Shown: positions 18,404-26,981 of the stretch, one piece after another | Numbering within the stretch: position 1 is the first letter of the stretch | Layout: every line of letters starts with the position of its first letter | Source of the DNA: JBMOLK01 sp049325575 | GTDB taxonomy: Bacteria > Bacillota > Clostridia > Acetivibrionales > Acetivibrionaceae | DNA length: 64,000 bases | Direction: 5' to 3' | Assembly: GCA_049325575.1 (NCBI GenBank) | Contig: JBMOLK010000165.1 | Span: forward strand, 11,075 to 75,074 | Notes under the pieces: generated by a model | The model's input: only the letters and a program-made list of their open reading frames with translations | Database searches by the model: none | Told to the model about the DNA's origin: nothing | Program-made: the position numbers and the translations under genes

Positions 18404-18919
18404 CTACTGGTAGAACCATTGGTCAAATACAACAGTATAAACAACAGGCTGCTTTTCTTTCTCATTTGCAAGTAAATAATCGTTCATTTTTTTAGTTAAC
18501 TCGGTTCTGGCTTTTTCCTTGGCGTTTTTTTCATCCATTACATCCTCTAGAGTTAACCCTTGAAAATATGTACCAACTATCTCCTGAAGCTTGCTCTTGT
18601 GGGCTGCTATTTTGGCGACAGGATCCTTAATGCCTTTAACTTTCTTATAGTAGGAGATTTCTACGCTTACCACTATGACTGAAATTTTCTCCGAGTTATT
18701 ACTTTTTAAGTTAAAGGGCAATTTTTCACTAAACAGCTTCTCTTTTACAAGCTCATCATCTTTGGGTATTTTTATTTCCTTTTTTTGTGGATCTTCAGCA
18801 GTTACAGGCTTGGGACTATCTCCCTGTACAAAGAAGACATATCCGGCCAACATTGCAAGGGCTAATGAAAGAAATGCTACTATACCAACAAGAATAAAAA
18901 AGCCACTTTTACCCTCCAA
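18404..18919 (-). CDS. fliL: Flagellar basal-body-associated protein FliL
   Basis: The protein is about 171 residues from a TTG start at 18919, which follows AAGGGGG by 6 bases. A longer reading from 18964 lacks a ribosome site. It has one N-terminal transmembrane helix (FFILVGIVAFLSLALAMLAGY), a Pro/Lys-rich spacer, then the FliL domain with KSNNSEKISVIVVSVEISYY. FliL surrounds the stator units in the inner membrane. It sits between flbD and fliM. Confidence 0.93.
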   Translation of the reverse strand: MEGKSGFFILVGIVAFLSLALAMLAGYVFFVQGDSPKPVTAEDPQKKEIKIPKDDELVKEKLFSEKLPFNLKSNNSEKISVIVVSVEISYYKKVKGIKDPVAKIAAHKSKLQEIVGTYFQGLTLEDVMDEKNAKEKARTELTKKMNDYLLANEKEKQPVVYTVVFDQWFYQ

Positions 18920-18993
18920 ATTTATGCCCCCTTTTATCTTTTGAATAGACGTACAAACGGGCATTGCTATAATAACACATACTTAAAAGAGCA

Positions 18994-19203
18994 CTAGATT
19001 TGTTCAATGGTTTTATTATTAGATAAAAATAACTTTCTTTTATATTGTATCACTTTTTCGACTATTTCTTCAATAGTTTCGGCAACAACAATTTTTTTGC
19101 CGCTTATTGTAGAAATAACAGTATCTGGTGTTTGCTCAAGAACTTCAATCAATTCACAATTTAAGACAAATGACGATCCATTTAACTTGGTTAATTTAAT
19201 CAT
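18994..19203 (-). CDS. flbD: FlbD/SwrD-like small flagellar protein
   Basis: The 69-residue protein begins MIKLTKLNGSSFVLNCELIE, the signature of the clostridial/bacillar FlbD (SwrD/YlzI) family, and contains the typical DTVISTISGKK followed by VVAETIEEIVEKV. In B. subtilis SwrD supports motor torque. This family is distinct from the Caulobacter transcription factor of the same name. It lies between flgE and fliL, as in related operons. The motAB stator genes that often follow it are absent here. Confidence 0.92.
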   Translation of the reverse strand: MIKLTKLNGSSFVLNCELIEVLEQTPDTVISTISGKKIVVAETIEEIVEKVIQYKRKLFLSNNKTIEQI

Positions 19204-19384
19204 AATATTTTTACCTCAAAAACTCAATAGAAAATTTTTAAATTTACTAAAATAATTACGATTTTATGTACTTATATTACGGTTATGTATGGATTAAGAT
19301 AAAATTTATGTTAATTTATTAGTTTTATAAACTGATTTTAGTATTTTCCTTATCAATAAAAAAGAAAATATTAACTTGCAATAT

Positions 19385-19420
19385 GGGAGTGTATGTTACC
19401 TGAAGATAACCTACACCCCC
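19385..19420 (-). other. Intercistronic hairpin after flgE
   Basis: On the minus strand the two arms GGGGGTGTAGGTTA and TAACATACACTCCC pair with a 2-base mismatch around an 8-base loop, 17 bases after the flgE stop. The following run is AT-rich but has no immediate T tract, so it is more likely a processing or stability hairpin, or a weak attenuator, than a full terminator. The rest of the 233-bp gap before flbD shows nothing else I can assign. Confidence 0.5.
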
Positions 19421-19436
19421 TTCCTTATAAAATCAA

Positions 19437-20768
19437 CTATCTCTTCAAGTTAACGAGTTCCTGCAGCATTTCATCGGAGGTTGTAATTATTCTGCTGTTT
19501 GCCTGGAAACCTCTCTGTGTTACTATCATGTCCGTAAATTCCTTTGAGAGGTCTACGTTAGACATTTCCAGTGTACCGGGGTTTAAGGTTCCCACACCCT
19601 CCGAACCCGCTTTAACACCTTTTTTAAAGTCCCCTGAGTTTGTTGTTGGAATAAACATATTGTCTCCAACCTTTTGCAAACCGGCAGGGTTTTCAAAGCT
19701 TGCCAGTGCAATAAGCCCCAGTGGCTGCTGTTGACCGTTACTGTATATGCCCGTTATTATACCATCCGAACCTATGTTGAAGGTAACAAGTGTTCCTGTA
19801 GAATAGCCGTCAATACTGGTGGGTTTTGCAGAGCTATCCGCCGAATACATTGTAAGCTTCGAAAAATCCAGTCTTACATCAATATCCTGTGTCCCTATAC
19901 TTGTTGCAGGTATTATCTTTATAGTAGGTGTTACCGACGATCCCACCGGCATTATTTGTCCATTGGTATCAAATTGAATGCTTCCATTGGCCGACGGAGA
20001 AAGTGAGCTTCCTGCATCTACAGCCCATGACCATGTTGAATTACCTCCTGAACCGCCCGAAGCGGTAATTTTCCAGAAGTTAACGTTTATTTTGTAGTTG
20101 TTTCCAAGTGAATCATATACGGTAAGAGGAACAGAGAATTGAATATTGCCCGCGGAAGCAAGTGCAGGGTCTCCCAGCGGGGTATAAGAAGCATCAAGGT
20201 TTCCTGCAAACACTGCACTTGTTGTGGCCTTGGCAGCTATCATTCGTTTATTTTTATTTGGTATGTCGGAATAGAGGTTTATAGGCTCGATAGGCCTTTC
20301 GGTGTCATACTTGTAGGAACCGTCCGGATTTCTTGTATATGCCTGCCAGCCATATACATTCATTCCGCTTCCGCTTACCAGGTTACCCAGTTTGTCAACA
20401 CCAAAGTTACCCGCTCTTGTAAATCTGAATGTGTCGGCTCTTCCACCCTTAACAATAAAGAAGCCGTCACCTTCTATGGAAAGGTCTGTGGGATTATCGG
20501 TTCTTTGAAGACTTCCTCTTGTAGTAATGGTGTCTATGTTTCCTACACCTATACCAAGTCCCACCTGCATGGGGTTTGTTCCGCCGCGGCCTGTAGCTGC
20601 ATCAGGTGCACCTGCACCTTTTAATGTCTGATTGAATACTTCCTGGAATGTAACCCTACCGGATTTAAAGCCTACGGTATTTACATTCGCAACATTGTTA
20701 CCAATAACGTCCATTTTTGTCTGGTGAGCCCGGAGTCCGGAAACACCGGAAAACATAGACCTCATCAT
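19437..20768 (-). CDS. flgE: Flagellar hook protein FlgE
   Basis: The 443-residue protein has the conserved N-terminal rod/hook motif MMRSMFSGVSGLRAHQTKMD followed by GNNVANVNTVGFKSGR. An FlgE/F/G middle region includes GDGFFIVKGG, and the C-terminus is the conserved NPGTLEMSNVDLSKEFTDM...NSRIITTSDEMLQELVNL. It polymerises into the hook outside the cell. GGAGG lies 10 bases before the ATG, inside a structured leader described separately. Confidence 0.97.
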   Translation of the reverse strand: MMRSMFSGVSGLRAHQTKMDVIGNNVANVNTVGFKSGRVTFQEVFNQTLKGAGAPDAATGRGGTNPMQVGLGIGVGNIDTITTRGSLQRTDNPTDLSIEGDGFFIVKGGRADTFRFTRAGNFGVDKLGNLVSGSGMNVYGWQAYTRNPDGSYKYDTERPIEPINLYSDIPNKNKRMIAAKATTSAVFAGNLDASYTPLGDPALASAGNIQFSVPLTVYDSLGNNYKINVNFWKITASGGSGGNSTWSWAVDAGSSLSPSANGSIQFDTNGQIMPVGSSVTPTIKIIPATSIGTQDIDVRLDFSKLTMYSADSSAKPTSIDGYSTGTLVTFNIGSDGIITGIYSNGQQQPLGLIALASFENPAGLQKVGDNMFIPTTNSGDFKKGVKAGSEGVGTLNPGTLEMSNVDLSKEFTDMIVTQRGFQANSRIITTSDEMLQELVNLKR

Positions 20769-20878
20769 AATTAAACGACCTCCTTCAGTTAAAGGACTGG
20801 CAAAATCACAGTTTCACCGTCCAATCTATTCCTTCTGTCAGTCCGGAATAGGTAGCCTCCCGAAAGGGTCCAGCTACA
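20769..20878 (-). promoter_or_regulatory. Structured 5' leader of flgE with possible pseudoknot
   Basis: Read on the minus strand, the leader forms hairpin 1 (GTAGC/GCTAC at 20877-20873 and 20856-20852, with inner CCC/GGG), hairpin 2 (CTATTCC/GGAATAG, 20851-20845 and 20832-20826) and hairpin 3 (ACGGT/ACTGT, 20820-20816 and 20812-20808). The loop of hairpin 2 carries GGACTG (20844-20839), complementary to CAGTCC at 20799-20794. CAGTCC overlaps TCCTT (20796-20792), which can pair with AAGGA of the flgE ribosome site (20785-20781). Pseudoknot formation would therefore free the site. Five GGA motifs are present. It matches no riboswitch consensus I know. Confidence 0.55.
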
Positions 20879-20936
20879 CTTTACTTTTTAACACGAATTA
20901 TATATCGGAAACTTTTAAGGCATTATTTAGTAAGAC

Positions 20937-21326
20937 TTATGTAAATACAGCTCCGTCAATATTGGTAAACACATTTTCCTTAAGCTCATTACTGTTTACA
21001 GCAGTAATGACTGTTCTGTTTTTAATATTGACAACAAAAGCTATATCATCAACAAGTACAAGGGATTCCTTAACACCTTTCTCTTCTGCTCTTTGTACAG
21101 CCTGCGTAATTTTCTCCTTTTGAGCCTCCGAAATGTGTATATTTCTACTTTGCAGTCTCATTTCAGCATGCTTTGAAAACTTTATCCCGGAACCTTCGCC
21201 AACCTTACTCTTTAGTATTTCTTCAAAACTTCCCTGCTGAACATTTTTAGGCCTGTTGTTGGCCACAGTTCCCTGATTCCTTGATATCCTTTCAATGTTT
21301 GCATAAAAGTTATTATTTACAACCAT
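20937..21326 (-). CDS. Flagellar operon protein, TIGR02530-like
   Basis: The 129 residues match the small 'flagellar operon protein' found between flgD and flgE in Firmicutes. The N-terminus is polar. The recognisable core is GIKFSKHAEMRLQSRNIHIS, followed by KGVKESLVLVDDIAFVVNIKNRTVITAVN. Its molecular role is not established; the position suggests hook assembly. The start is ATG at 21326 with a GAGGTGG-type site. Confidence 0.87.
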   Translation of the reverse strand: MVVNNNFYANIERISRNQGTVANNRPKNVQQGSFEEILKSKVGEGSGIKFSKHAEMRLQSRNIHISEAQKEKITQAVQRAEEKGVKESLVLVDDIAFVVNIKNRTVITAVNSNELKENVFTNIDGAVFT

Positions 21327-21359
21327 TTCACCACCTCACTTCCCATTCGGCTTTTCATA

Positions 21360-22283
21360 CTATTCCTGTGCACCTGTACTCTCGTCTGTAAGGGTTGCAG
21401 TGCTGCCTGTTGTGCTGTTTGCAGTATTGGCTGCTGTGTCAGATGTAGTTGTGACTTTTTGTTTTATATTGTGTATGCTGTCAACGGGAACAAAGAGTTT
21501 ATCCATTACTGCCGTAATCTTACCGTCACGAGCTATGGTGAAATCTCTTAGAACTGCCGTCACAGGTACCTGCCTGTTATTTTCGTCGGAAATAATTACA
21601 GATACTTCCTGTCCTTTACTTTGGGTTAAATAATTCTTTCTGAAATTAGGATCTGTTGAGGGGAAGTTGGCATCAATTGCAGCAATATTAACTGTTACAC
21701 CATCCATTACAGCATAGTTCTCATATTTGCCTTTTTGAATTTCCTTAACAATACCACTCACCCCAACTATGTCACCCGTTTGAGAATCAAAAACGCTTCC
21801 CTTTGCCTCATAGCCTATAATACCTGTGTACTGGGAAATATTTGTATCATTGAATGTCCCAAAACCGTCAGTGACACTTACCACTTTCTCAACCGGTATA
21901 TCCCTGTCACCTACAACTACGAACGTCTTTCCGCCATCAATTTTCACACTGTCAACCTGACCTTCAACAAGTTCTACACTCATTGTCTCTTCATCTACTA
22001 CATTGGCGGTTATACGTTTACCTATCATACCGAAGGCTTTTGTAGAAGCAAAGTTACCGTTCATGTTCTGCATCTGTTCCAAAGCGCTAAATTGAGCCAT
22101 TTGTCCTATAAATTCCTTATCATCCACCGGATTCATAGGATCTTGATACCTAAGCTGTGTTACAAGAAGGTTTAGAAAATCATCCTTTCCCAACTCTCCT
22201 ACTTTTCTCTCGCTGGCCTTCTTCTCTGTGCTGTTAATTATATCCTGTAGGGTTTTCTGGTGGTTTATTGCATTTACTGACAT
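21360..22283 (-). CDS. flgD: Hook-capping scaffold protein FlgD
   Basis: The 307-residue protein has the FlgD N-terminal motif LGKDDFLNLLVTQLRYQDPM followed by DDKEFIGQMAQFSALEQMQN (about residues 30-75). It then has a longer beta-rich region than Escherichia coli FlgD, containing two VxVxG-like flagellar-repeat stretches, and a Thr/Ala/Ser-rich C-terminus. It caps the growing hook so that FlgE can polymerise. It follows fliK and precedes the TIGR02530-like gene and flgE. Confidence 0.94.
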   Translation of the reverse strand: MSVNAINHQKTLQDIINSTEKKASERKVGELGKDDFLNLLVTQLRYQDPMNPVDDKEFIGQMAQFSALEQMQNMNGNFASTKAFGMIGKRITANVVDEETMSVELVEGQVDSVKIDGGKTFVVVGDRDIPVEKVVSVTDGFGTFNDTNISQYTGIIGYEAKGSVFDSQTGDIVGVSGIVKEIQKGKYENYAVMDGVTVNIAAIDANFPSTDPNFRKNYLTQSKGQEVSVIISDENNRQVPVTAVLRDFTIARDGKITAVMDKLFVPVDSIHNIKQKVTTTSDTAANTANSTTGSTATLTDESTGAQE

Positions 22284-22301
22284 TAGAATTACTCCTTTCC
22301 A

Positions 22302-22345
22302 TGTACCTCGTCCAGTAATTTATTTTTAAGAGTACGCGAGGTACA
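22302..22345 (-). other. Hairpin immediately upstream of the flgD ribosome site
   Basis: Perfect 9-bp arms TGTACCTCG and CGAGGTACA are separated by 26 bases. On the minus strand the second arm ends a few bases before AAAGGAG of flgD. It has no T tract, so an mRNA stability or translation-control role is more likely than termination. Confidence 0.5.
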
Positions 22346-22354
22346 AACATAGGA

Positions 22355-22406
22355 AGTGCATTTTTAACATTATGGATGGTTGAAATATATTATGTTAAAA
22401 AGCACT
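22355..22406 (-). other. Long hairpin at the fliK stop codon
   Basis: Arms AGTGC-A-TTTTTAACAT (22355-22370) and ATGTTAAAAAGCACT (22392-22406) give 15 pairs with one bulged A and a 21-base loop. The arm begins within the fliK stop codon. No T run follows, so it is probably a processing or protective structure between fliK and flgD. Confidence 0.5.
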
Positions 22407-24030
22407 AAGCAGTTATGTCTATACTGCTGTCACCGGCGTTATAAGGGTTAACTCTCTTATGTACCTCTTCCAGGTTTACTGTGTTGACAGTTCCTGATGC
22501 CAATACCTTATCTTTAGCCCCACTCTTATTTATTTCACCTGACAGGTGGCTATTCCTGTTATACCCTCTGTCTTTATCCTGTCCTACCGATACGCTGAAT
22601 CCCTGTATGGAAAATCCCTGCTTTTCCAATGATTCTTTAAGTGTATCCATGTTGGCTTCCAAAGCTGCTTTTACCTGTTCACTTTCTGCCACAAACTTGG
22701 CAATAACAATTCCTCTTTCAGTAACAACCTTTAACGCCAGTTTTCCTAAATGGTCAGGCTTCAAATCCATAACCATTTCACTTTTGTCACCGCTTATGAC
22801 CACCTTGGCCTTTTCAACTACCTGGGCTACTATTTCTTTTTTGGTAACAGGTATCTGTTTTTCTACCTGTACGGTCTCGCCTGTTTGGGTAACTCTTTTA
22901 TCACTGGCGTTTAATACACTGCTAAATTGAGTGTCCTTGTTTTCTCCAGGTTTCAACTCGGAGGTTTCAACCTTTGAGGCAGTAAGAGACTCTAATTTTT
23001 CGGGCTGTTTCCTTTCATTATCACTTTTTTCTTCTCCTGATGTATTATCCTGGAAAGCTGTTTTGTCACCCTTTTCTTTCACTGAATCGTTCTTGACATT
23101 AAGTATTTCCTCTTCACTTATATCGGCAGCACCTGTTGTTTCTGTATTATAGTCATCCATTGTCTCAATGTTGTCCGCCAATACTTTTTGAGCTGTTTCT
23201 GTGACTTGACTTATCACACTGTCAGGCTCCTTTATAAGCTTATGCGTTAGTTCATTCAACACTGTGCTGATCTTAAGGCCGAGTTCCTTTTTACCGGGTG
23301 CTTCTTTAACTGCAACCTCTACATCAACACCTTGAAGCTTAACCCAATCCTTGGTGTCTTCATTTTTTGCAGCTGATTTTGCATTCTGAAAAGCAGTTTT
23401 AAAGTTTTCTTTAGAGTTCTCTTTAAAGTTCTCTATAGAACTTTCTACTTCCTTCTGTGTTATGCTTATAATTTCCGATAAGGTTCTTTCTTCATCAGGG
23501 CCTAAACCGAGAAAACCAGAGATTTTCTTGGCTATTTCCTCTACTTTAAGCTCATCGGTAAGGTCACCCGGCTGAATATTCAAGGAAGCCAGTATGCTTT
23601 TTAGCTCCTCTGTGCTTATGCCCAGCACTTTAGCCAGACTTTCCTCCATAACACGGTCTTTTACCTTGGTCTCTTTTACATCTACTTTGTTATCCTTTTT
23701 TTGGATTTTATCAATTGCGTTATCGCTGCTATCTTGCAGCTTTATGGATTCTTCCTTCTGCACCTTCTTCTCTTCGTTTATTCTTACTGCATCCTTAAAA
23801 CTCCTTATCTTGCTGCCTTGCCGAACTCCCTCGTCTGATTGAGCCCTGTTTTTTCCTTCCGCCAAAAAGCTTCTCCTGTTTTCTTTACTGTAGGTCTTGT
23901 CAATAGCTGAGTTCAGAGTTTCTTTAAATTGCGGAAAGGAACCTTTATCAAGACCTGCTCTTTTTGGCACTTCATTTGGCTGCTTTACAGGCTTTGCCAG
24001 GAAGTCTACAATAAAATTCTGTGTCAGCAT
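22405..24030 (-). CDS. fliK: Flagellar hook-length control protein FliK
   Basis: The 541-residue protein is hydrophilic and Lys/Glu/Ser-rich over most of its length, as expected of the FliK molecular-ruler region. Only the C-terminal Flg_hook domain is well conserved (EMVMDLKPDHLGKLALKVV near residue 410, then LEANMDTLKESLEKQGF). FliK is exported during hook growth and triggers the FlhB specificity switch. It lies between the motE-like gene and flgD. Confidence 0.92.
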   Translation of the reverse strand: MLTQNFIVDFLAKPVKQPNEVPKRAGLDKGSFPQFKETLNSAIDKTYSKENRRSFLAEGKNRAQSDEGVRQGSKIRSFKDAVRINEEKKVQKEESIKLQDSSDNAIDKIQKKDNKVDVKETKVKDRVMEESLAKVLGISTEELKSILASLNIQPGDLTDELKVEEIAKKISGFLGLGPDEERTLSEIISITQKEVESSIENFKENSKENFKTAFQNAKSAAKNEDTKDWVKLQGVDVEVAVKEAPGKKELGLKISTVLNELTHKLIKEPDSVISQVTETAQKVLADNIETMDDYNTETTGAADISEEEILNVKNDSVKEKGDKTAFQDNTSGEEKSDNERKQPEKLESLTASKVETSELKPGENKDTQFSSVLNASDKRVTQTGETVQVEKQIPVTKKEIVAQVVEKAKVVISGDKSEMVMDLKPDHLGKLALKVVTERGIVIAKFVAESEQVKAALEANMDTLKESLEKQGFSIQGFSVSVGQDKDRGYNRNSHLSGEINKSGAKDKVLASGTVNTVNLEEVHKRVNPYNAGDSSIDITA

Positions 24031-24091
24031 TTATCTCACCTCCTTTAAGTTTTGATATATGTATATATAAACCATATGGCTTATATCCCTG

Positions 24092-24958
24092 TTACTCTGC
24101 TGCATCGGATAGATCTATTCCAAACTCTTTTGACAGCTTGTCCGTAACCCTGGCTGCATATTTTTTTTCCATTTCAGCCAGTACTTCTGCTGCTATTTCT
24201 TTCTTCATATTCTTTAATGCATTAACAACCAGGTCTATTTTTGAGTTTCCAAGCTCCTCAAATATCTTTGCTGCATCCTTTGGCTCCATCTTCTCATAAA
24301 TTTGTGCAAACTTTTTGGCTTCCTCGTCTGCTTTATCATCTTCCAGGATTTCCTTATATATTTTTTCTGCAGTTTCTTTATTAACCTTTTCAAAGAACTC
24401 TTTAAATCCTTCCTTATCACCATTTGTCACAAGCTCGTCCACTTTCTTTTTGTCTTCTTCAAGTTGTGCTTTTTTATCTTCCATATCCTTTTTGATGGTA
24501 TCATTTTCTGCCTTTAATGTTTCTGCTTCACCTTTTACGGCTTGTAATTCGTTTATTATCTTATTTGTTTCCTCAAGCTGCTTTTCAAGCTCGCCACTCT
24601 TCTTTCTAAACTCATTATAGTTTTTTATAAGTTCCTCCTCTGTCAGGTTCTTCGGGTCATAGGGGTCATATGTTGGAGGAGGTGGCGGTAACGCCAGCTT
24701 TAAAACCGGGATTCTGCTAATGTTATTTCTGTTCTTTTCTGCCAGGCCGTTAACATTGTTGCGAATAACAATATAAAAAACCCCTCCGACTACACCGACA
24801 ATTACTACCAGTGCTGTCATTAACGCAAGCAGTGCAAACAGAATGCCACTCTTTTTCTGCTTCTTTTCGCTTTCCTGTTTTGTTTCGCTTTCCTGTTTTG
24901 TTTCGCTTCCTTGCGTTTTGGGGCTTTGAAGGTTTTCATCCTTTATTTCTTTTGCCAT
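24092..24958 (-). CDS. MotE-like membrane protein with MgtE-N-type C-terminal domain
   Basis: The 288-residue protein starts with a charged N-terminus holding a short tandem repeat (SETKQE units, about residues 17-32), then one transmembrane helix (about 40-62) and a Pro-rich stretch (LPPPPPTYDPYDP). A long coiled coil runs over about 105-175, and a helical domain (YEKMEPKDAAKIFEELG...VVNALKNMKKEIAAEVLAEM) resembles the MgtE N-terminal/MotE fold. This is the YlxF/MotE position between fliJ and fliK. MotE-type proteins act with the stator; the exact role here is inferred. Confidence 0.8.
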   Translation of the reverse strand: MAKEIKDENLQSPKTQGSETKQESETKQESEKKQKKSGILFALLALMTALVVIVGVVGGVFYIVIRNNVNGLAEKNRNNISRIPVLKLALPPPPPTYDPYDPKNLTEEELIKNYNEFRKKSGELEKQLEETNKIINELQAVKGEAETLKAENDTIKKDMEDKKAQLEEDKKKVDELVTNGDKEGFKEFFEKVNKETAEKIYKEILEDDKADEEAKKFAQIYEKMEPKDAAKIFEELGNSKIDLVVNALKNMKKEIAAEVLAEMEKKYAARVTDKLSKEFGIDLSDAAE

Positions 24959-25013
24959 CTTAATCTCCTAAACAATCAAAGGACTTAATGTTTTAGAAGG
25001 AATAGCCCTTAAG

Positions 25014-25460
25014 TTAAGTATTATAGTTAAAACTTACTATCTCATCATTAAGCTTTTGTTCTTCCTTTAGCTGTTCTCTTAAATACTCTTCATACTTCTT
25101 CTCTTTAAGCTTTTCAAGCATCTCTTTCTCCTGCATGGCTTTTATCAGCTGTTCTCTATATTTATCGACATTATTTTGGGCCTTCTTTATATTTTCTTTC
25201 TGAAGCCTGGACCTGTCGTTCAAATACACAATATAGGTATTAAATTCTCGAAGCTTTCCCACAGAAATACCTTCTACACATTCACTGTTTACCCTGCCTA
25301 TATATTCTTCTCTTTCAAGCTCAATCTCCCTTAATACGTCCTTTTGCCTCTCCAATTCCTGTACAGCTTTGCCCAGCTCGTTTTTAAGGCTGTTCTCAAT
25401 TTGTATCTTTACGTTTAAAAGAGACTGCATTCTAAAGACAAACTTACCCAATCTCCTCAC
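25014..25460 (-). CDS. fliJ: Flagellar export chaperone FliJ
   Basis: The 148-residue protein is almost entirely heptad-rich coiled coil. It begins FVFRMQSLLNVKIQIEN, matching FliJ proteins, and ends in a Glu/Lys-rich helix. FliJ sits in the central pore of the FliI hexamer and ferries chaperones. The start is uncertain: GTG at 25460, or TTG three codons later, which fits an AGGTGA site better. Confidence 0.88.
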   Translation of the reverse strand: MRRLGKFVFRMQSLLNVKIQIENSLKNELGKAVQELERQKDVLREIELEREEYIGRVNSECVEGISVGKLREFNTYIVYLNDRSRLQKENIKKAQNNVDKYREQLIKAMQEKEMLEKLKEKKYEEYLREQLKEEQKLNDEIVSFNYNT

Positions 25461-25494
25461 CTACTTCCAGTGTAAAAGCTTCCAATTACGCTAA

Positions 25495-25593
25495 AGAGAT
25501 GGAACTGTAAAAGTAGATAAACAAGATGAGCAAGCCATTCGAATCAAATAGGTTAAGCTAGTCATATGTTTATCTTTAAAGTTCGCTATCTCT
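25495..25593. repeat. Hairpin-forming ~100-bp repeat, copy 1
   Basis: The element has imperfect terminal inverted repeats (AGAGATGGAACT on the left, AGTTCGCTATCTCT on the right) and an inner pair AGATAAACA / TGTTTATCT. The inner 63 bases are about 85 percent identical to 55336-55397. It occupies the fliI-fliJ gap, and its right end runs into the fliI stop codon. No protein is encoded. It looks like a MITE-type or structured-RNA repeat; no target-site duplication could be proven by eye. Confidence 0.65.
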
Positions 25594-26905
25594 AAATCAG
25601 CACATTCTTTAAAAGATCTATAACTTCATCGTATGAATACCTGTCATGAACTCCTTGTTCAATAAACCCAATGATATTATCAATAACCTCCACGGCATAA
25701 TCTATCTTTTCATTGCTTCCCTTGACATAAGCACCTATATTAATAAGGTCTTCAGCATCTCTATATATGGCCATTACTTTTTTTATCTCGTTTGCAATTT
25801 TCTTATGTTCGTCGCTTACTATATCGGACATAACCCTGCTTACGCTGGCAAGGACATCAATGGCCGGATACTGGTTTCTATTTGCCAGGGCCCTTGATAA
25901 TACTATATGTCCGTCCAGAATTCCTCTGGCTGTATCGGTTACAGGTTCTGTCAAATCATCACCGTCCACTAAAACGGTATATAACCCTGTAATTGACCCT
26001 GATTGGGAATTGCCTGCCCTCTCCAAAAGCTTGGGAAACAAAGCAAAAACCGATGGAGTATAACCTCTTGAAACAGGAGGCTCTCCAATGGATAAGCCAA
26101 TTTCTCTTTGTGCCATTGCAAACCTGGTTAGAGAATCCATAAGTAAAAGGACATCCTTGCCCTGGTCTCTGAAATATTCTGCTATGGCAGTAGCTATTAA
26201 GGCACCTTTAAGCCTTACCAGAGCCGGCTGGTCCGATGTTGCTACGACAACAACGGATCTGGCAAGTCCCTCTTCCTTAAGGTCCTTTTCTATAAACTCT
26301 CTGACTTCCCTGCCGCGTTCTCCTATTAGTGCAATTACATTTACATCCGCCTTTGTATTCCTTGCGATCATACCTATCAAAGTACTTTTGCCTACTCCAC
26401 TTCCTGCAAAAATACCAACTCTCTGGCCCTTGCCTACAGTCAAAAGACCGTCAATTGTCTTAACACCTAGAGACAGCGGATCTTTTATCCTGTTTCTTTG
26501 GAGTGGATTTGGAGGTGAATTGTTTACAGGATAAAAGCCTTCTGTTCTTATATCGCCTTTATTATCAATGGGGTTACCGATACCATCTAATACTCTTCCT
26601 ATAAGTCCTCTTCCAACACCTATACCAAGATACTCCCCGGTAGCGACAACAGTGCTTCCCGGCCCTATCCCGCTCATCTCACCCAGCGGCATTAAAAGCA
26701 CCTTATTATCTTTAAAACCCACCACTTCCGCATTTATTACCTTTCTACTCCTTAGCGCATGTATTCTGCAGAGCTCTCCTATATTCACTTCGGGCCCGTT
26801 TGATTCAATTGTAAGCCCCACAACCTTTGTAACTTTACCTGTATACTCAATAAAGTCGGATTTTGCCAGTATATCGTAATATTTATCAAAGATAATACTT
26901 ACCAT
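25592..26905 (-). CDS. fliI: Flagellum-specific ATPase FliI
   Basis: About 437 residues of an F1-ATPase-beta-like export ATPase: Walker A GIFAGSGVGKSTLIGMIAR near residue 170, IALIGERGREVREFIE, Walker B VLLLMDSLTRFAMAQREIG, and the FliI-specific SRGYTPSVFALFPKLLERAG. It energises unfolding and delivery of export substrates with FliH and FliJ. An in-frame TTG at 26926 lacks a ribosome site; the ATG at 26905 follows GGGAG closely. The stop codon lies inside the end of the repeat at 25495-25593. Confidence 0.97.
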   Translation of the reverse strand: MVSIIFDKYYDILAKSDFIEYTGKVTKVVGLTIESNGPEVNIGELCRIHALRSRKVINAEVVGFKDNKVLLMPLGEMSGIGPGSTVVATGEYLGIGVGRGLIGRVLDGIGNPIDNKGDIRTEGFYPVNNSPPNPLQRNRIKDPLSLGVKTIDGLLTVGKGQRVGIFAGSGVGKSTLIGMIARNTKADVNVIALIGERGREVREFIEKDLKEEGLARSVVVVATSDQPALVRLKGALIATAIAEYFRDQGKDVLLLMDSLTRFAMAQREIGLSIGEPPVSRGYTPSVFALFPKLLERAGNSQSGSITGLYTVLVDGDDLTEPVTDTARGILDGHIVLSRALANRNQYPAIDVLASVSRVMSDIVSDEHKKIANEIKKVMAIYRDAEDLINIGAYVKGSNEKIDYAVEVIDNIIGFIEQGVHDRYSYDEVIDLLKNVLI

Positions 26906-26981
26906 ATTGCTCCCATACCTTCCCAAATGGATTAAAGGCTCTTTATCACACCTGTGGATAAAGAACCTGTCAAGTAACTTT

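Noticed and set aside
20769..20878. c-di-GMP-I (GEMM) or cobalamin riboswitch upstream of flgE
   Set aside because: The conserved cores of those classes are not present; only general hairpin structure and a possible pseudoknot are seen.
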